Assembly (NCBI RefSeq): GCF_024256385.1
Contig: NZ_JAMLFW010000001.1
Coordinates: 2,294,001 to 2,358,000 of the forward strand
Source of the DNA: Anatilimnocola floriformis
GTDB taxonomy: Bacteria > Planctomycetota > Planctomycetia > Pirellulales > Pirellulaceae
Reading direction: 5' to 3'
Length of the DNA stretch: 64,000 nucleotides
Shown: piece by piece, positions 57,097 to 64,000 of the stretch
Layout of the letters: each line of letters opens with the position of its first letter
Position numbering within the stretch: the stretch's first letter is position 1
The notes under the pieces: generated by a model
The model's database searches: none
What the model was told of the DNA's origin: nothing
The model's input: the letters and a program-made list of their open reading frames with translations, nothing else
Position numbers and translations under genes: made by a program

Positions 57097-57116
57097 TTGT
57101 GTTTCTTGCCAGTCAA

Positions 57117-57872
57117 CTAATAGATAACCAACTTCCCCGCCGGCCATTCACCAATCCACCCGCAGGGAAAGTGTCCCGCTTCGTAGACTAAAAGCAGTTC
57201 GTGGAAGAAGAAGCAGCGGTGTCCGGTGCTGAGGTACGATTCTTCGGTGAGCGCGAGCAGGATATCCCACTTAATGGTGTGCAAGAGTTCGTCCGGCAGA
57301 TTGCGGGAGTCGAAGCACGGCTTCCAATGCGTGTCGATCAATGACGCCAAGATTACTTTGTGCTGATCGACTCGGTTATTCCATTCCTGAAATTCTTTGC
57401 GTGCATGGACGTGTAACCAACCTGAGAGTTGATTCCGGGCTTCAAGTTGGGCGTTCTCCCACTCAGCCTCCTGACACGAGGCAACCGCTTCCTTCCAACT
57501 GGCGACTTGCACCACTGGCATCGTCAAATCGAGCACTGCCGGCTTTCCGCAGTTCGCAAACCAATCGATCGCTTTAAGCCGTTCGGCAATGTCCGTCTTG
57601 GCGAACTGATGCTTGGAAACGAAGTCATTCGATTGCGGCTCGTAGACGCGTTTGCTTTGCAACGTCAGAAACTCCTCCATCTCCGCAGGAGTGAGCTGCT
57701 TCTTCGCGAGCAGTTCGGCCAGTCGTTCATTGGTTGATTGCTTCATCGCTAAACGCCTCTGCTTGCTAAATTTTCCCTGCTCTTCTTCGCCTCGAAGATA
57801 GAAGTACGCGACCGATCCTCCGGCCGCGAGCAGTGCAGCAGCAGCGATCAATAGCTTGCGACGAGTCGACAT
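57117..57872 (-). CDS. Membrane-anchored protein of unknown function in a cassette next to dnaK
   Basis: A 251-residue protein with an N-terminal membrane segment (MSTRRKLLIAAAALLAAGGSVAYFYL region, residues ~7-26) and a long soluble part. Charged helices from ~35-90 are followed by alpha/beta stretches with Trp and Cys (WFANCGKPAVLDLT, GHRCFFFHELLLVYEAGHFPCG). No family is recognised. It lies alone between the true end of dnaK and a degenerate copy of that end, and its base use is less GC-rich than dnaK. It may be horizontally acquired. Confidence 0.6.
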   Translation of the reverse strand: MSTRRKLLIAAAALLAAGGSVAYFYLRGEEEQGKFSKQRRLAMKQSTNERLAELLAKKQLTPAEMEEFLTLQSKRVYEPQSNDFVSKHQFAKTDIAERLKAIDWFANCGKPAVLDLTMPVVQVASWKEAVASCQEAEWENAQLEARNQLSGWLHVHARKEFQEWNNRVDQHKVILASLIDTHWKPCFDSRNLPDELLHTIKWDILLALTEESYLSTGHRCFFFHELLLVYEAGHFPCGWIGEWPAGKLVIY

Positions 57873-57961
57873 GTAGTCCGGGATTGCATGAGAGTTTTGG
57901 ATAGTTCTTCGCGACGTGTGACCAAAGTTGTCCGGCGATGGATTTCAATTACTAGTACTTT

Positions 57962-58158
57962 AACCAGGCCGACGAAGTGTGCTACTCGCTTGAGAAACTT
58001 TTGAACGAGAACGCCACAAGGCTCATGACAGCGACGGAGATCAGAAACGCCGAAGCTGCTGTGGCCCTGCTCCTGGCCAGCAAGAAGGCAACTACGACGT
58101 CGGCGAAGGGGAGTTTGAAGTCAAGAAATAACGAAGGCGAGTCACTCGGTGACTCGCC
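57962..58158 (+). pseudogene. Degenerate copy of the dnaK 3' end
   Basis: From 57962 the sequence aligns to dnaK 56682 onward (NQAD..CYSLEKL), diverging over ~80 bp, then skips ~150 bp of dnaK and resumes at the segment matching [17 protein letters not shown]. One base has been lost near 58088, so the last part ([12 protein letters not shown], then TAA at 58129-58131) is in another frame. Homology continues past the stop through the GCGAGTCAC / GTGACTCGC hairpin to ~58158. The first part is readable as a short frame starting CYSLEKL but is not a gene. Confidence 0.85.
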
Positions 58159-58194
58159 ACGTTTGAATCTAGCGATAGTCGCAATGCTCGCTGA

Positions 58195-58881
58195 CTAGCG
58201 GCCAACCGAGATGCCCCAGTGGACACTGCCCGGCGGCGGACCACGGTGGTAGTGATTGTGGTAATAAGGTCCGCCCCAGTAGTAAGGAGGCGGCGGCGGA
58301 TAGTACGCCGGGTAGACGTGCTCGACGACCACGGGGCGAGCCACCGGCGGCGGAGGAATCGCGGCCGAGTAAGCCGCGTTGTAGCGGGCTTGCGAGGTCG
58401 GAGCTTGCTGCATGGCTTGCAGCACCGAGTCCGACACGCCTTGGTTGCGGAGATAGATGAGGTCGTTGACCTGCAGCTGCTGTGTCACGCCGTTGGCGCG
58501 CACGTGGCTGGCGATCACATCTTCGCTGAGACCAGCGCGGGACATGGCGACTACATCTTGCGGAGTGACAGCGCCCTTTACAGCTTGAGCACCAGCACCT
58601 TGAGCGTAGCCTTGTTGAGCCGCTTGTTGCGTGGCAACAGCGCGGTCGTTATCGATTCCTTCGCCGACGGCATTGCCGGCAATCGCGCCGATCGCGCCAC
58701 CGATCAAGCCACCAGCGAGAGCGTTCTGGCTCTTGTTGCCGATGGCGGCGCCGAGGCCAGCGCCACCGAGGCCGCCAAGGATCGTGCCGTTGCGTTGATA
58801 GTTCGGCGTTTGGCAACCGCCCGACACTGTGGTGGTGAGGGTCACGCCAATGGCGAGGACAATAATGATGAGCGACTTCAT
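58195..58881 (-). CDS. Glycine-zipper lipoprotein
   Basis: ATG 58881 gives 228 residues with a lipoprotein signal (MKSLIIIVLAIGVTLTTTVSG) and lipobox SGGC (Cys ~23). A glycine-zipper segment follows (GGLGGAGLGAAIGN and GGLIGGAIGAIAGNAVG, ~40-75), common in outer-membrane-associated proteins. A middle helical part (~105-150) precedes a Pro/Tyr/His-rich tail (PPPPPYYWGGPYYHN). A structural envelope role is likely, but the function is not established. Confidence 0.7.
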   Translation of the reverse strand: MKSLIIIVLAIGVTLTTTVSGGCQTPNYQRNGTILGGLGGAGLGAAIGNKSQNALAGGLIGGAIGAIAGNAVGEGIDNDRAVATQQAAQQGYAQGAGAQAVKGAVTPQDVVAMSRAGLSEDVIASHVRANGVTQQLQVNDLIYLRNQGVSDSVLQAMQQAPTSQARYNAAYSAAIPPPPVARPVVVEHVYPAYYPPPPPYYWGGPYYHNHYHRGPPPGSVHWGISVGR

Positions 58882-59420
58882 GTCTGCTTCTCGCTTCGAA
58901 ATCCGTGACAATCGAGAATCGTCTATTACCGACATCCGGCACCTTGTTCGCTAGCAAACCAACGAGCATTTGCAGGGTTGCAAATCGTCGTCTTTGCGGA
59001 CTGGCGAGTCAAGGTGAAATAGCGGTTCGGCAGTAGCGTTTCAAATTTCTGCTAGCGGCGAACCAGGCGAGCAGGATGCTCCTCCTTATGTATCGACGCG
59101 GTCGAACCTCAGAGACCAATCCGGAATGACGGATTTGACGAGGCGCGGTTGCGAAAAGTGGTGGAGTGACAGCAGTAGTATTGCTGGCGCAGAAATAACT
59201 TCAGCGGCGATCGCTATGGAGGCGGTTGTGCAGTCTCGGTAGACTCTGCCGGCTCGCGGGTAGTCTGCGGACTCGGCAGTCCGTGCCACGGGTTCGTTTG
59301 TTTCCTTAGAAAACGGTTGTAGCTGGTCGAAGGATTATTTCGGGGAGCGGCCTCTTATTCATGTAAGAGTTCACTCAATGCCCGGTACTTGCTCTAGGTT
59401 CCACCTCGGGCGGTAGCGGC
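58882..59420. other. Noncoding region between divergent genes
   Basis: The 539-bp spacer separates the glycine-zipper lipoprotein (minus) from the DUF1207 gene (plus). No credible gene was found. It contains a CTGCCG / CGGCAG hairpin near 59248-59277 and probably promoters for both genes. Confidence 0.55.
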
Positions 59421-60536
59421 TTGTGCTCCTTCCCGCCTAATACTCCTCAGGATTGCATTCGCGTGTTTTTCGTTCGGCAAAATTCAGTTCGTTGGCTGCT
59501 CGCGATATTGCTATCGTGCGTTGCTCTGCTGGCCGCTCGGCCCGCTGCTGCGCAAGGTGGCGGCTATTTTCAGCCGCAGCAATTTTCGTCGAACGCCAAT
59601 TCGCCAGACTTCATGCCAGCGTCGCTGCTGCAGGATCCGCTGCCAGCGCCGGGGCCCACGACGTTGCCCGATACGCAAGTGAATGGGCAAACGCCGCAGG
59701 TCAATGGCCAGCCGCAACAGTTCTTCGATATGGATGAGTATCTCGACTCCCATCCCGACTTCGTCGCGGGAGGTGAGCAATGGGACTGGGTGCTGTTGCC
59801 GACGTCGATCATTTATCGCTCGTACCTGGCTGGCGCCAAAGAGTCGCGCTATGGCGCGCAGATTATTCACGAAACCGATCACTATGCCCTGTGGGATGCC
59901 ACACTCGGTACTCGCGTGGGTCTGCTCCGCTACGGCAATCAGAGTGTCTTCAATCCTGAAGGTTTTCAGATCGATGCCGAAGGCTCGGCGCAGGTGCGGC
60001 TTGATATCCGCAACAACGTCGATGTGCAGGCCGTCGATTTTCGTGGCGGCGTGCCGCTGACGTATGGCATTGGCCCGCACCGCTTCAAGTTTGGTTACTA
60101 CCACTTGAGCTCGCACTTGGGTGACGAGTTCCTGCTGAAGAATCCGACTTACAACCGCCTGAATTTTGCTCGTGACGTGCTGATCAGCGGCTATTCGTAC
60201 TTCTGGACCGAGAAGCTCCGCTTCTACGGTGAAGTCGGCTGGGCGTTTTACACCGACGTGACCGAGCCGTGGGAACTGCAGTTCGGCGTCGATTGGGCGC
60301 CACAGAAACCCACCGGTTTCCGCGGCGAACCGTTCTTCGCCGTGAACGTGCACCTGCGAGAAGAACTGAACTTCAGCGGCAACTTTACCGCTCAGATCGG
60401 CTGGGCTTGGGTCGGCAATCAGAATGCCCACATGCTCCGCATGGGTCTGCACTACTTCAACGGCGGCAGCAGCGAGTTCTCGTTCTACCGCGAAAATGAA
60501 CAGCAGATCGGCGTCGGCGTTTGGTACGACTTCTAA
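59421..60536 (+). CDS. Secreted DUF1207 protein
   Basis: The 371-residue frame from TTG 59421 carries the DUF1207 body: EQWDWVLLPTSIIYRSYLAG, AQIIHETDHYALWDATLGTRVG (in part), FKFGYYHLSSHLGDEF, NRLNFARDVLISGYSYFW and HLREELNFSGNF. It is beta-strand-rich and may be an outer-membrane barrel. The signal region is VRWLLAILLSCVALLAARPAAAQ. GTG 59463 is an alternative start closer to the signal. Its stop overlaps that of the convergent calpain-like gene (60533-60536). Confidence 0.75.
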   Translation: MCSFPPNTPQDCIRVFFVRQNSVRWLLAILLSCVALLAARPAAAQGGGYFQPQQFSSNANSPDFMPASLLQDPLPAPGPTTLPDTQVNGQTPQVNGQPQQFFDMDEYLDSHPDFVAGGEQWDWVLLPTSIIYRSYLAGAKESRYGAQIIHETDHYALWDATLGTRVGLLRYGNQSVFNPEGFQIDAEGSAQVRLDIRNNVDVQAVDFRGGVPLTYGIGPHRFKFGYYHLSSHLGDEFLLKNPTYNRLNFARDVLISGYSYFWTEKLRFYGEVGWAFYTDVTEPWELQFGVDWAPQKPTGFRGEPFFAVNVHLREELNFSGNFTAQIGWAWVGNQNAHMLRMGLHYFNGGSSEFSFYRENEQQIGVGVWYDF

Positions 60537-61654
60537 GGTGATTGAGGAACGACCTCAATCGCGATTCCGCTGAACTGGGCCACGAAGTCCTTCAGCGGAA
60601 TCTGGCTGATCCCTTCCACGCGCGGATAGCCGTGCTCGGAGTTGGGTTCGCCCTTCGGCGTGAAGGTGTTGCCGAACGGATTCCAAACTTTCACGCGATC
60701 GGTCTCGCTGTCGTAGCCGAGCAGTGCATAGGCATGATTGCCGGTGATGCCGGGCATCGTGGCTTTGTCGGTGCCGGTGGTCATGCGGCGTTTCGCTTTG
60801 GTGGCGACGACAAGTGCTTCGCGAAACTCTTTCAGCTTGGCCTCTTTCTCTTCTGCCGAAAGCTTGTCGTCCTTGGCAAACTTGCACGAGTGCCGAACGA
60901 TTTCATTGCCGGTGATGTAGGCCAGAATCGTTCCCGCCGAACCGCCTCTAGCTAGAGCATCGATTGATGAGCCGGCGCGATCGGCTTCTGCTTTGGCATC
61001 GTTGCGGAGACTGCCGAGGGCCTTTTCGTAAACGTTGACCCAAATGCCTTGGTCTTCGTTCGTTGCCGTGCGAGCGAGTTCGGTGTCGGTCGGTGGTGTG
61101 ATGATGACCGTATTCTTGCCGAGCGTGACGCGGATCTTGCCGTCGTCGAGCTTCTTGAACATTGCGACCACATCCTTAGGATCGTGACTCAGCACCGAGC
61201 CGAGCGGCGCGAGGCAGAAGCAATTGCCGAGGCGACCTTGATGCAACGTATCCAATCGTGGCTCGCCGCCGACGAACAGCTCTCGGCTGGTGAGCTTTTC
61301 GAGCCGGCTCACTCCCTGAGCATACATGCCGGCGATGTCGGGCTTGTCGGCGGCCGGTTTGCCTTTGGCAAACTCGGTGATCTTCTCTTTGTTCAGCGTC
61401 GGATCGTTGTACTTCGGACTGCGCGAAACGCGCTTGAGCGCGGCCAGCGCCGCCGCTGCCTTGCCGGTAACCTTCGCATCGTCGGCAGCCAAGTCGATTT
61501 CGCCTGCCGATAGAACGCCATCGCTATCGCGATCCCAGCCGGCAAAGTTCTGCTCGATCTGCTGCAGAAACTCATCCGCAGTCGCTGCTTCCAAAGTGGC
61601 CGAAACGAACAGGCAGCCGAGCAGGGCCAACACCGCGGCGAGATGAATCTTCAT
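60533..61654 (-). CDS. Secreted calpain-like (C2) cysteine protease with EF-hand
   Basis: ATG 61654 gives 373 residues with a signal peptide ending LEAATA (~23). An EF-hand-type loop DRDSDGVLSAGEID is at ~40-53. The protease domain has QGRLGNCFCLAPLGSV near 140 (Cys of the calpain QGxLGDCW-type site), GNHAYALLGYD (~310, His) and VWNPFG (~330, Asn). All three catalytic residues are present. Calcium may bind to the EF-hand. Bacterial calpains of this kind have no known physiological substrate. Confidence 0.8.
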   Translation of the reverse strand: MKIHLAAVLALLGCLFVSATLEAATADEFLQQIEQNFAGWDRDSDGVLSAGEIDLAADDAKVTGKAAAALAALKRVSRSPKYNDPTLNKEKITEFAKGKPAADKPDIAGMYAQGVSRLEKLTSRELFVGGEPRLDTLHQGRLGNCFCLAPLGSVLSHDPKDVVAMFKKLDDGKIRVTLGKNTVIITPPTDTELARTATNEDQGIWVNVYEKALGSLRNDAKAEADRAGSSIDALARGGSAGTILAYITGNEIVRHSCKFAKDDKLSAEEKEAKLKEFREALVVATKAKRRMTTGTDKATMPGITGNHAYALLGYDSETDRVKVWNPFGNTFTPKGEPNSEHGYPRVEGISQIPLKDFVAQFSGIAIEVVPQSP

Positions 61655-61801
61655 GAGCGTCCTACGCTGGATCGGTAACAATTTCTTCGATGGTCAGGTG
61701 ACAGAAAAATTGTAACCAGCGATTCGCTTTTCAACGACTGGCAATCGCAGGCCGATCGGCCGATAATTGCCTCATCTCATCGACCCAATTCTGCGGCGCC
61801 T

Positions 61802-62062
61802 ATGCATTCCCTTCTCGCGGCCACTGTCCTGATTCTCGCCGAAGAGGCTAAAAAGCCGCTTATTATGCGACTCGATGGCGCGATGCGGGCCAAAGTGCTC
61901 GCCGCGCTGGCGGGGTTGGTTATTCTTGGATTCTTAATGATCGCGCTCACTTGGCTCGGCGCGCGCATGACTCGCCGTTACATGGGACCAAAGCTCAAGC
62001 CATTGTCATCGGCGCCTGCTCGCGATGATGAATGGACGAGGCCGCCGGAAGAAGAAGATTAG
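61802..62062 (+). CDS. Small membrane protein of unknown function
   Basis: An 86-residue protein with one clear membrane helix (~33-53, LAALAGLVILGFLMIALTWLG) and a possible short N-terminal hydrophobic lead. The C-terminal tail is acidic and Pro-rich (DDEWTRPPEEED). No family recognised. Followed by a bidirectional terminator. Confidence 0.55.
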   Translation: MHSLLAATVLILAEEAKKPLIMRLDGAMRAKVLAALAGLVILGFLMIALTWLGARMTRRYMGPKLKPLSSAPARDDEWTRPPEEED

Positions 62063-62088
62063 CCGAGCACTAGAAATGCCAACGAAAA

Positions 62089-62125
62089 AGGCTGAGCCAC
62101 TTTCGCAGCCCAGCCTGGTTTTTTT
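62089..62125. terminator. Bidirectional intrinsic terminator
   Basis: GGCTGAGC / GC..CAGCC-type arms form a hairpin at ~62090-62116, followed by GGTTTTTTT on the plus strand. On the minus strand the same hairpin is followed by CTTTTTCG. It separates the small membrane protein gene from the convergent cytochrome gene. Confidence 0.75.
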
Positions 62126-62157
62126 GATCTGTTGAACTCTCACGAGTTCCGTCGCGA

Positions 62158-62541
62158 CTAACCTTCCCAAGGACCCTTGCCGGCCTTGATCAGTTCGCCG
62201 AAGCTCTTGCCGCTGGCCGACTTTTCGGCTTCGGCCTTTTCCAGACCTTCGACAATGTACTTCTTCGACTTTTCTGGATCGGCCTTCACGGCTTCGAAGT
62301 CGGCCTTGGTCAGGTACTTCCCGACGGCCTTGCCGTAGGCATTGCGCATCTTCTTGCTCGTCCCCTCGTGGCAGACGTTGCACTTGGCCGTGCCAGCAGC
62401 GTCCTTGAGCGAGGCCGGAGCGCTATCCGGCAAGTACTTGGCCTTCCATTCCTTGTCGAACGGCGGCAGTGCCGAAGCCGAGCTCAGGCCGAGGGCCAGG
62501 ACAAACGCGCCGAACACCAGCGTCAAACAAACTTTCTTCAT
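62158..62541 (-). CDS. Small monohaem c-type cytochrome-like protein
   Basis: A 127-residue exported protein with a signal peptide ending SASA (~24) and one haem c motif CNVCH (residues ~54-58). The C-terminal half is Lys/Ala/Glu-rich and helical. A possible axial Met is in KKMRNAYGK. Likely a periplasmic electron carrier. No membrane anchor. Confidence 0.75.
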   Translation of the reverse strand: MKKVCLTLVFGAFVLALGLSSASALPPFDKEWKAKYLPDSAPASLKDAAGTAKCNVCHEGTSKKMRNAYGKAVGKYLTKADFEAVKADPEKSKKYIVEGLEKAEAEKSASGKSFGELIKAGKGPWEG

Positions 62542-62802
62542 CCATTTTCTCCGCAGAATTAGGAACTGCCACTGCAGGCACGATGCCTACCGTCGCGACC
62601 GGCGCGACGAAAATTGGTGGGTGGGGACTACGGGCAGCAACCATAGTAAAACTGGCAAAACAGGCAATGTCAACCAAGGCAGCAGGCTGGGCAGCTTTGG
62701 ATGTAACTTTAACCTGTGTTTCGGCTGAGCAGCGTTTTCACCGTACGCAGCCCACAGTAAATCGGTTGGTACCGATGTAACCTTGAGGCTGAAACGGAGT
62801 TG

Positions 62803-64000
62803 TCATGAAGCAGTTCCCCAACCGCCGCCGCCGGGCGTTTGTACCGTGAGAACATCACCGGTGCGCAGCTGAAACTGAGCTGCATCCGGCAGTTCTTCGC
62901 GATCGCCGTTCTCTCGGATCAACTCGTTTTTGCCTGGCTTGCCTGCTTCGCCACCGTGCAATCCAAACGGTGGATAATCGCCGCGTCGCTGCGTGAGGAG
63001 TGAGACGGTCATCGGCTGGAGAAACATGATTTCCCGAATCACGCCCGCGCCGCCGCAGTGCTGCCCCTGGCCGCCGCTGCCATGACGAATGGCGAAGCGC
63101 TGCAGTCGCACAGGAAAGCGATGCTCGAGCACCTCGGGATCGGTGATGCGCGTGTTGGTCATGTGCGTGTGAACCGCATCGGCACCGTTGCCAGTTGCCG
63201 TCGCTCCGCTGCCGCCGCAGATCGTTTCGTAATAACCAAACGTGGCATCGCCGAAGAGGAGGTTGTTCATCGTCCCCTGGCTGGCCGCGGCGAGGCCGAA
63301 CGCCGCGAGCAGTACGTCAACGACGCGCTGCGATGTCTCGACATTGCCACCGACAATGGCAGGACAATCCTCGGGCCGTTCAGCTGCCGGTGGATTCAAC
63401 AGGCCGGGCGGAATGATCAACTCAACCGGCGCGAGCACACCTTGATTCAGCGGAATGTCTTCGTCGATCAACAGCCGCAAGGAATAGAGCACGGCCGCAG
63501 TGACGATGGCGCGGTTGGCGTTGAGATTGCCCGGATGAACGCCGGCCGTTCCGGTGAAATCAATCCGCAGCGGTTGTTCGCGCGCGGGATCAACGGAAAT
63601 GGCTACTTGAATCCGCGTGCCGTCGTCGAGGTGATCGACGAACTCTGCCCTTTGAAACTTCAGCCGCGCGATTGCTTGTCGCGTCTTCGCTTCCGCCGCG
63701 ACGCGAATGTGCTGCATGTAGGCCTGCACCACCGCCAGCGATTGCTGCTGCACAAGCTGCAGCAGTTCGTTTGCGCCTTGCTGATTGGCCGCCAGTTGGG
63801 CGCGAATATCGGCCAGGTTGTGATCGACTGCGCGACTGGGATATGGTCCCGAAGTCAGCAGCGCGGCGAGTTCTGCAAACTTCTCGCTTCCCGCATCGAC
63901 CACTTTAAAATTGCGAATCAGCACACCTTCTTCTGCCAGGCACTTCGAAAACGGCGGCATCGAGCCGGGCGTAATGCCACCGATCTCGGCATGATGAGCG
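62803..64000 (-). CDS. Hydantoinase B / 5-oxoprolinase family protein (5' end outside window)
   Basis: The frame continues to the window edge: the bases before the apparent ATG at 63958-63960 read AHHAEIGGITPGS-M, which matches the family's HHAEIGG motif. The start is therefore beyond 64000. The ~399 visible residues include DFTGTAGVHPGNLNANR, ETICGGSGATATGNGADAVHTHMTNTRITDPE (in part) and the C-terminal RHGSGGQGQHCGGAGVIRE and TPGGGGWG. HyuB-type subunits act with HyuA in ATP-dependent cleavage of hydantoins or 5-oxoproline. The partner is probably upstream, outside the window. Confidence 0.85.
   Translation of the reverse strand, partial: AHHAEIGGITPGSMPPFSKCLAEEGVLIRNFKVVDAGSEKFAELAALLTSGPYPSRAVDHNLADIRAQLAANQQGANELLQLVQQQSLAVVQAYMQHIRVAAEAKTRQAIARLKFQRAEFVDHLDDGTRIQVAISVDPAREQPLRIDFTGTAGVHPGNLNANRAIVTAAVLYSLRLLIDEDIPLNQGVLAPVELIIPPGLLNPPAAERPEDCPAIVGGNVETSQRVVDVLLAAFGLAAASQGTMNNLLFGDATFGYYETICGGSGATATGNGADAVHTHMTNTRITDPEVLEHRFPVRLQRFAIRHGSGGQGQHCGGAGVIREIMFLQPMTVSLLTQRRGDYPPFGLHGGEAGKPGKNELIRENGDREELPDAAQFQLRTGDVLTVQTPGGGGWGTAS

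Noticed and set aside
54978-57116. Minus-strand open frame of 712 codons opposite dnaK
   Set aside because: Long antisense frames over dnaK are a well-known composition artefact and dnaK is certain.
57977-58198. Small gene of 73 codons
   Set aside because: It is the frameshifted remnant of the dnaK 3' end, not a gene.

Overview
The window looks like chromosome of a planctomycete, most likely from the Pirellulales. Supporting signs are the planctomycete-type surface-protein leader (LEQLEQRE near the N-terminus of the protein at 6843-9071), DUF1207, DUF6891 and DUF4139 proteins, a large multihaem cytochrome ending in LVIVD repeats, many secreted or lipoprotein products of unknown function, GC-rich codon use and short palindromic repeats between genes. 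No rRNA, tRNA, CRISPR array or transposase gene was recognised. The placement is inference from gene content.

Layout. 1-6.6 kb: the tail of an unknown gene, a palindromic repeat, then a minus-strand pair coding for an outer-membrane-barrel-like protein and a ten-haem cytochrome. 6.8-17 kb: a two-domain haem-binding (GlcG/HbpS-like) surface protein, a DUF4139 protein, an STN/secretin-like protein, an HpcH/HpaI aldolase and a secreted trypsin-like protease. 17-29.4 kb: a fatty acid desaturase, small enzymes, a polysaccharide-export lipoprotein pair, an MBL-fold nuclease, UppP, a PH-domain protein, and a cupin/MFS pair. 29.4-34.4 kb: an AT-richer cassette with a metzincin-like protease and two paralogous lipoproteins. 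It sits between the real 3' end of gap and a displaced copy of that 3' end. 34.4-41.3 kb: gap, cysH with an Rrf2 regulator, trpC, a coiled-coil protein and a copper-type P-ATPase. 41.4-50.8 kb: a stand-alone M41-type peptidase, two betaine-lipid genes (btaA/btaB), a TRADD-N-associated-like membrane protein and a HAD phosphatase. 51-64 kb: a ketosynthase with an altered active site, a squalene/phytoene synthase, pheA, dnaK followed by a second cassette bounded by a decayed dnaK 3' end, DUF1207, a secreted calpain-like protease, a small cytochrome c and the end of a hydantoinase B gene.

How the genes work together. The barrel/cytochrome pair could carry electrons across the outer membrane. cysH and its Rrf2 regulator overlap and probably form a self-regulated sulfur-assimilation unit. 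btaA and btaB suffice in principle for diacylglyceryl-trimethylhomoserine lipid. The polysaccharide-export protein and TPR lipoprotein are 5 bp apart and probably act in envelope polysaccharide export.

The most unusual signal is structural. Two housekeeping genes (gap and dnaK) are each followed by a foreign-looking cassette, and the far end of each cassette carries a degenerate copy of the same gene's 3' end. This resembles integration targeted to the 3' ends of conserved protein genes, with no recombinase inside either cassette.
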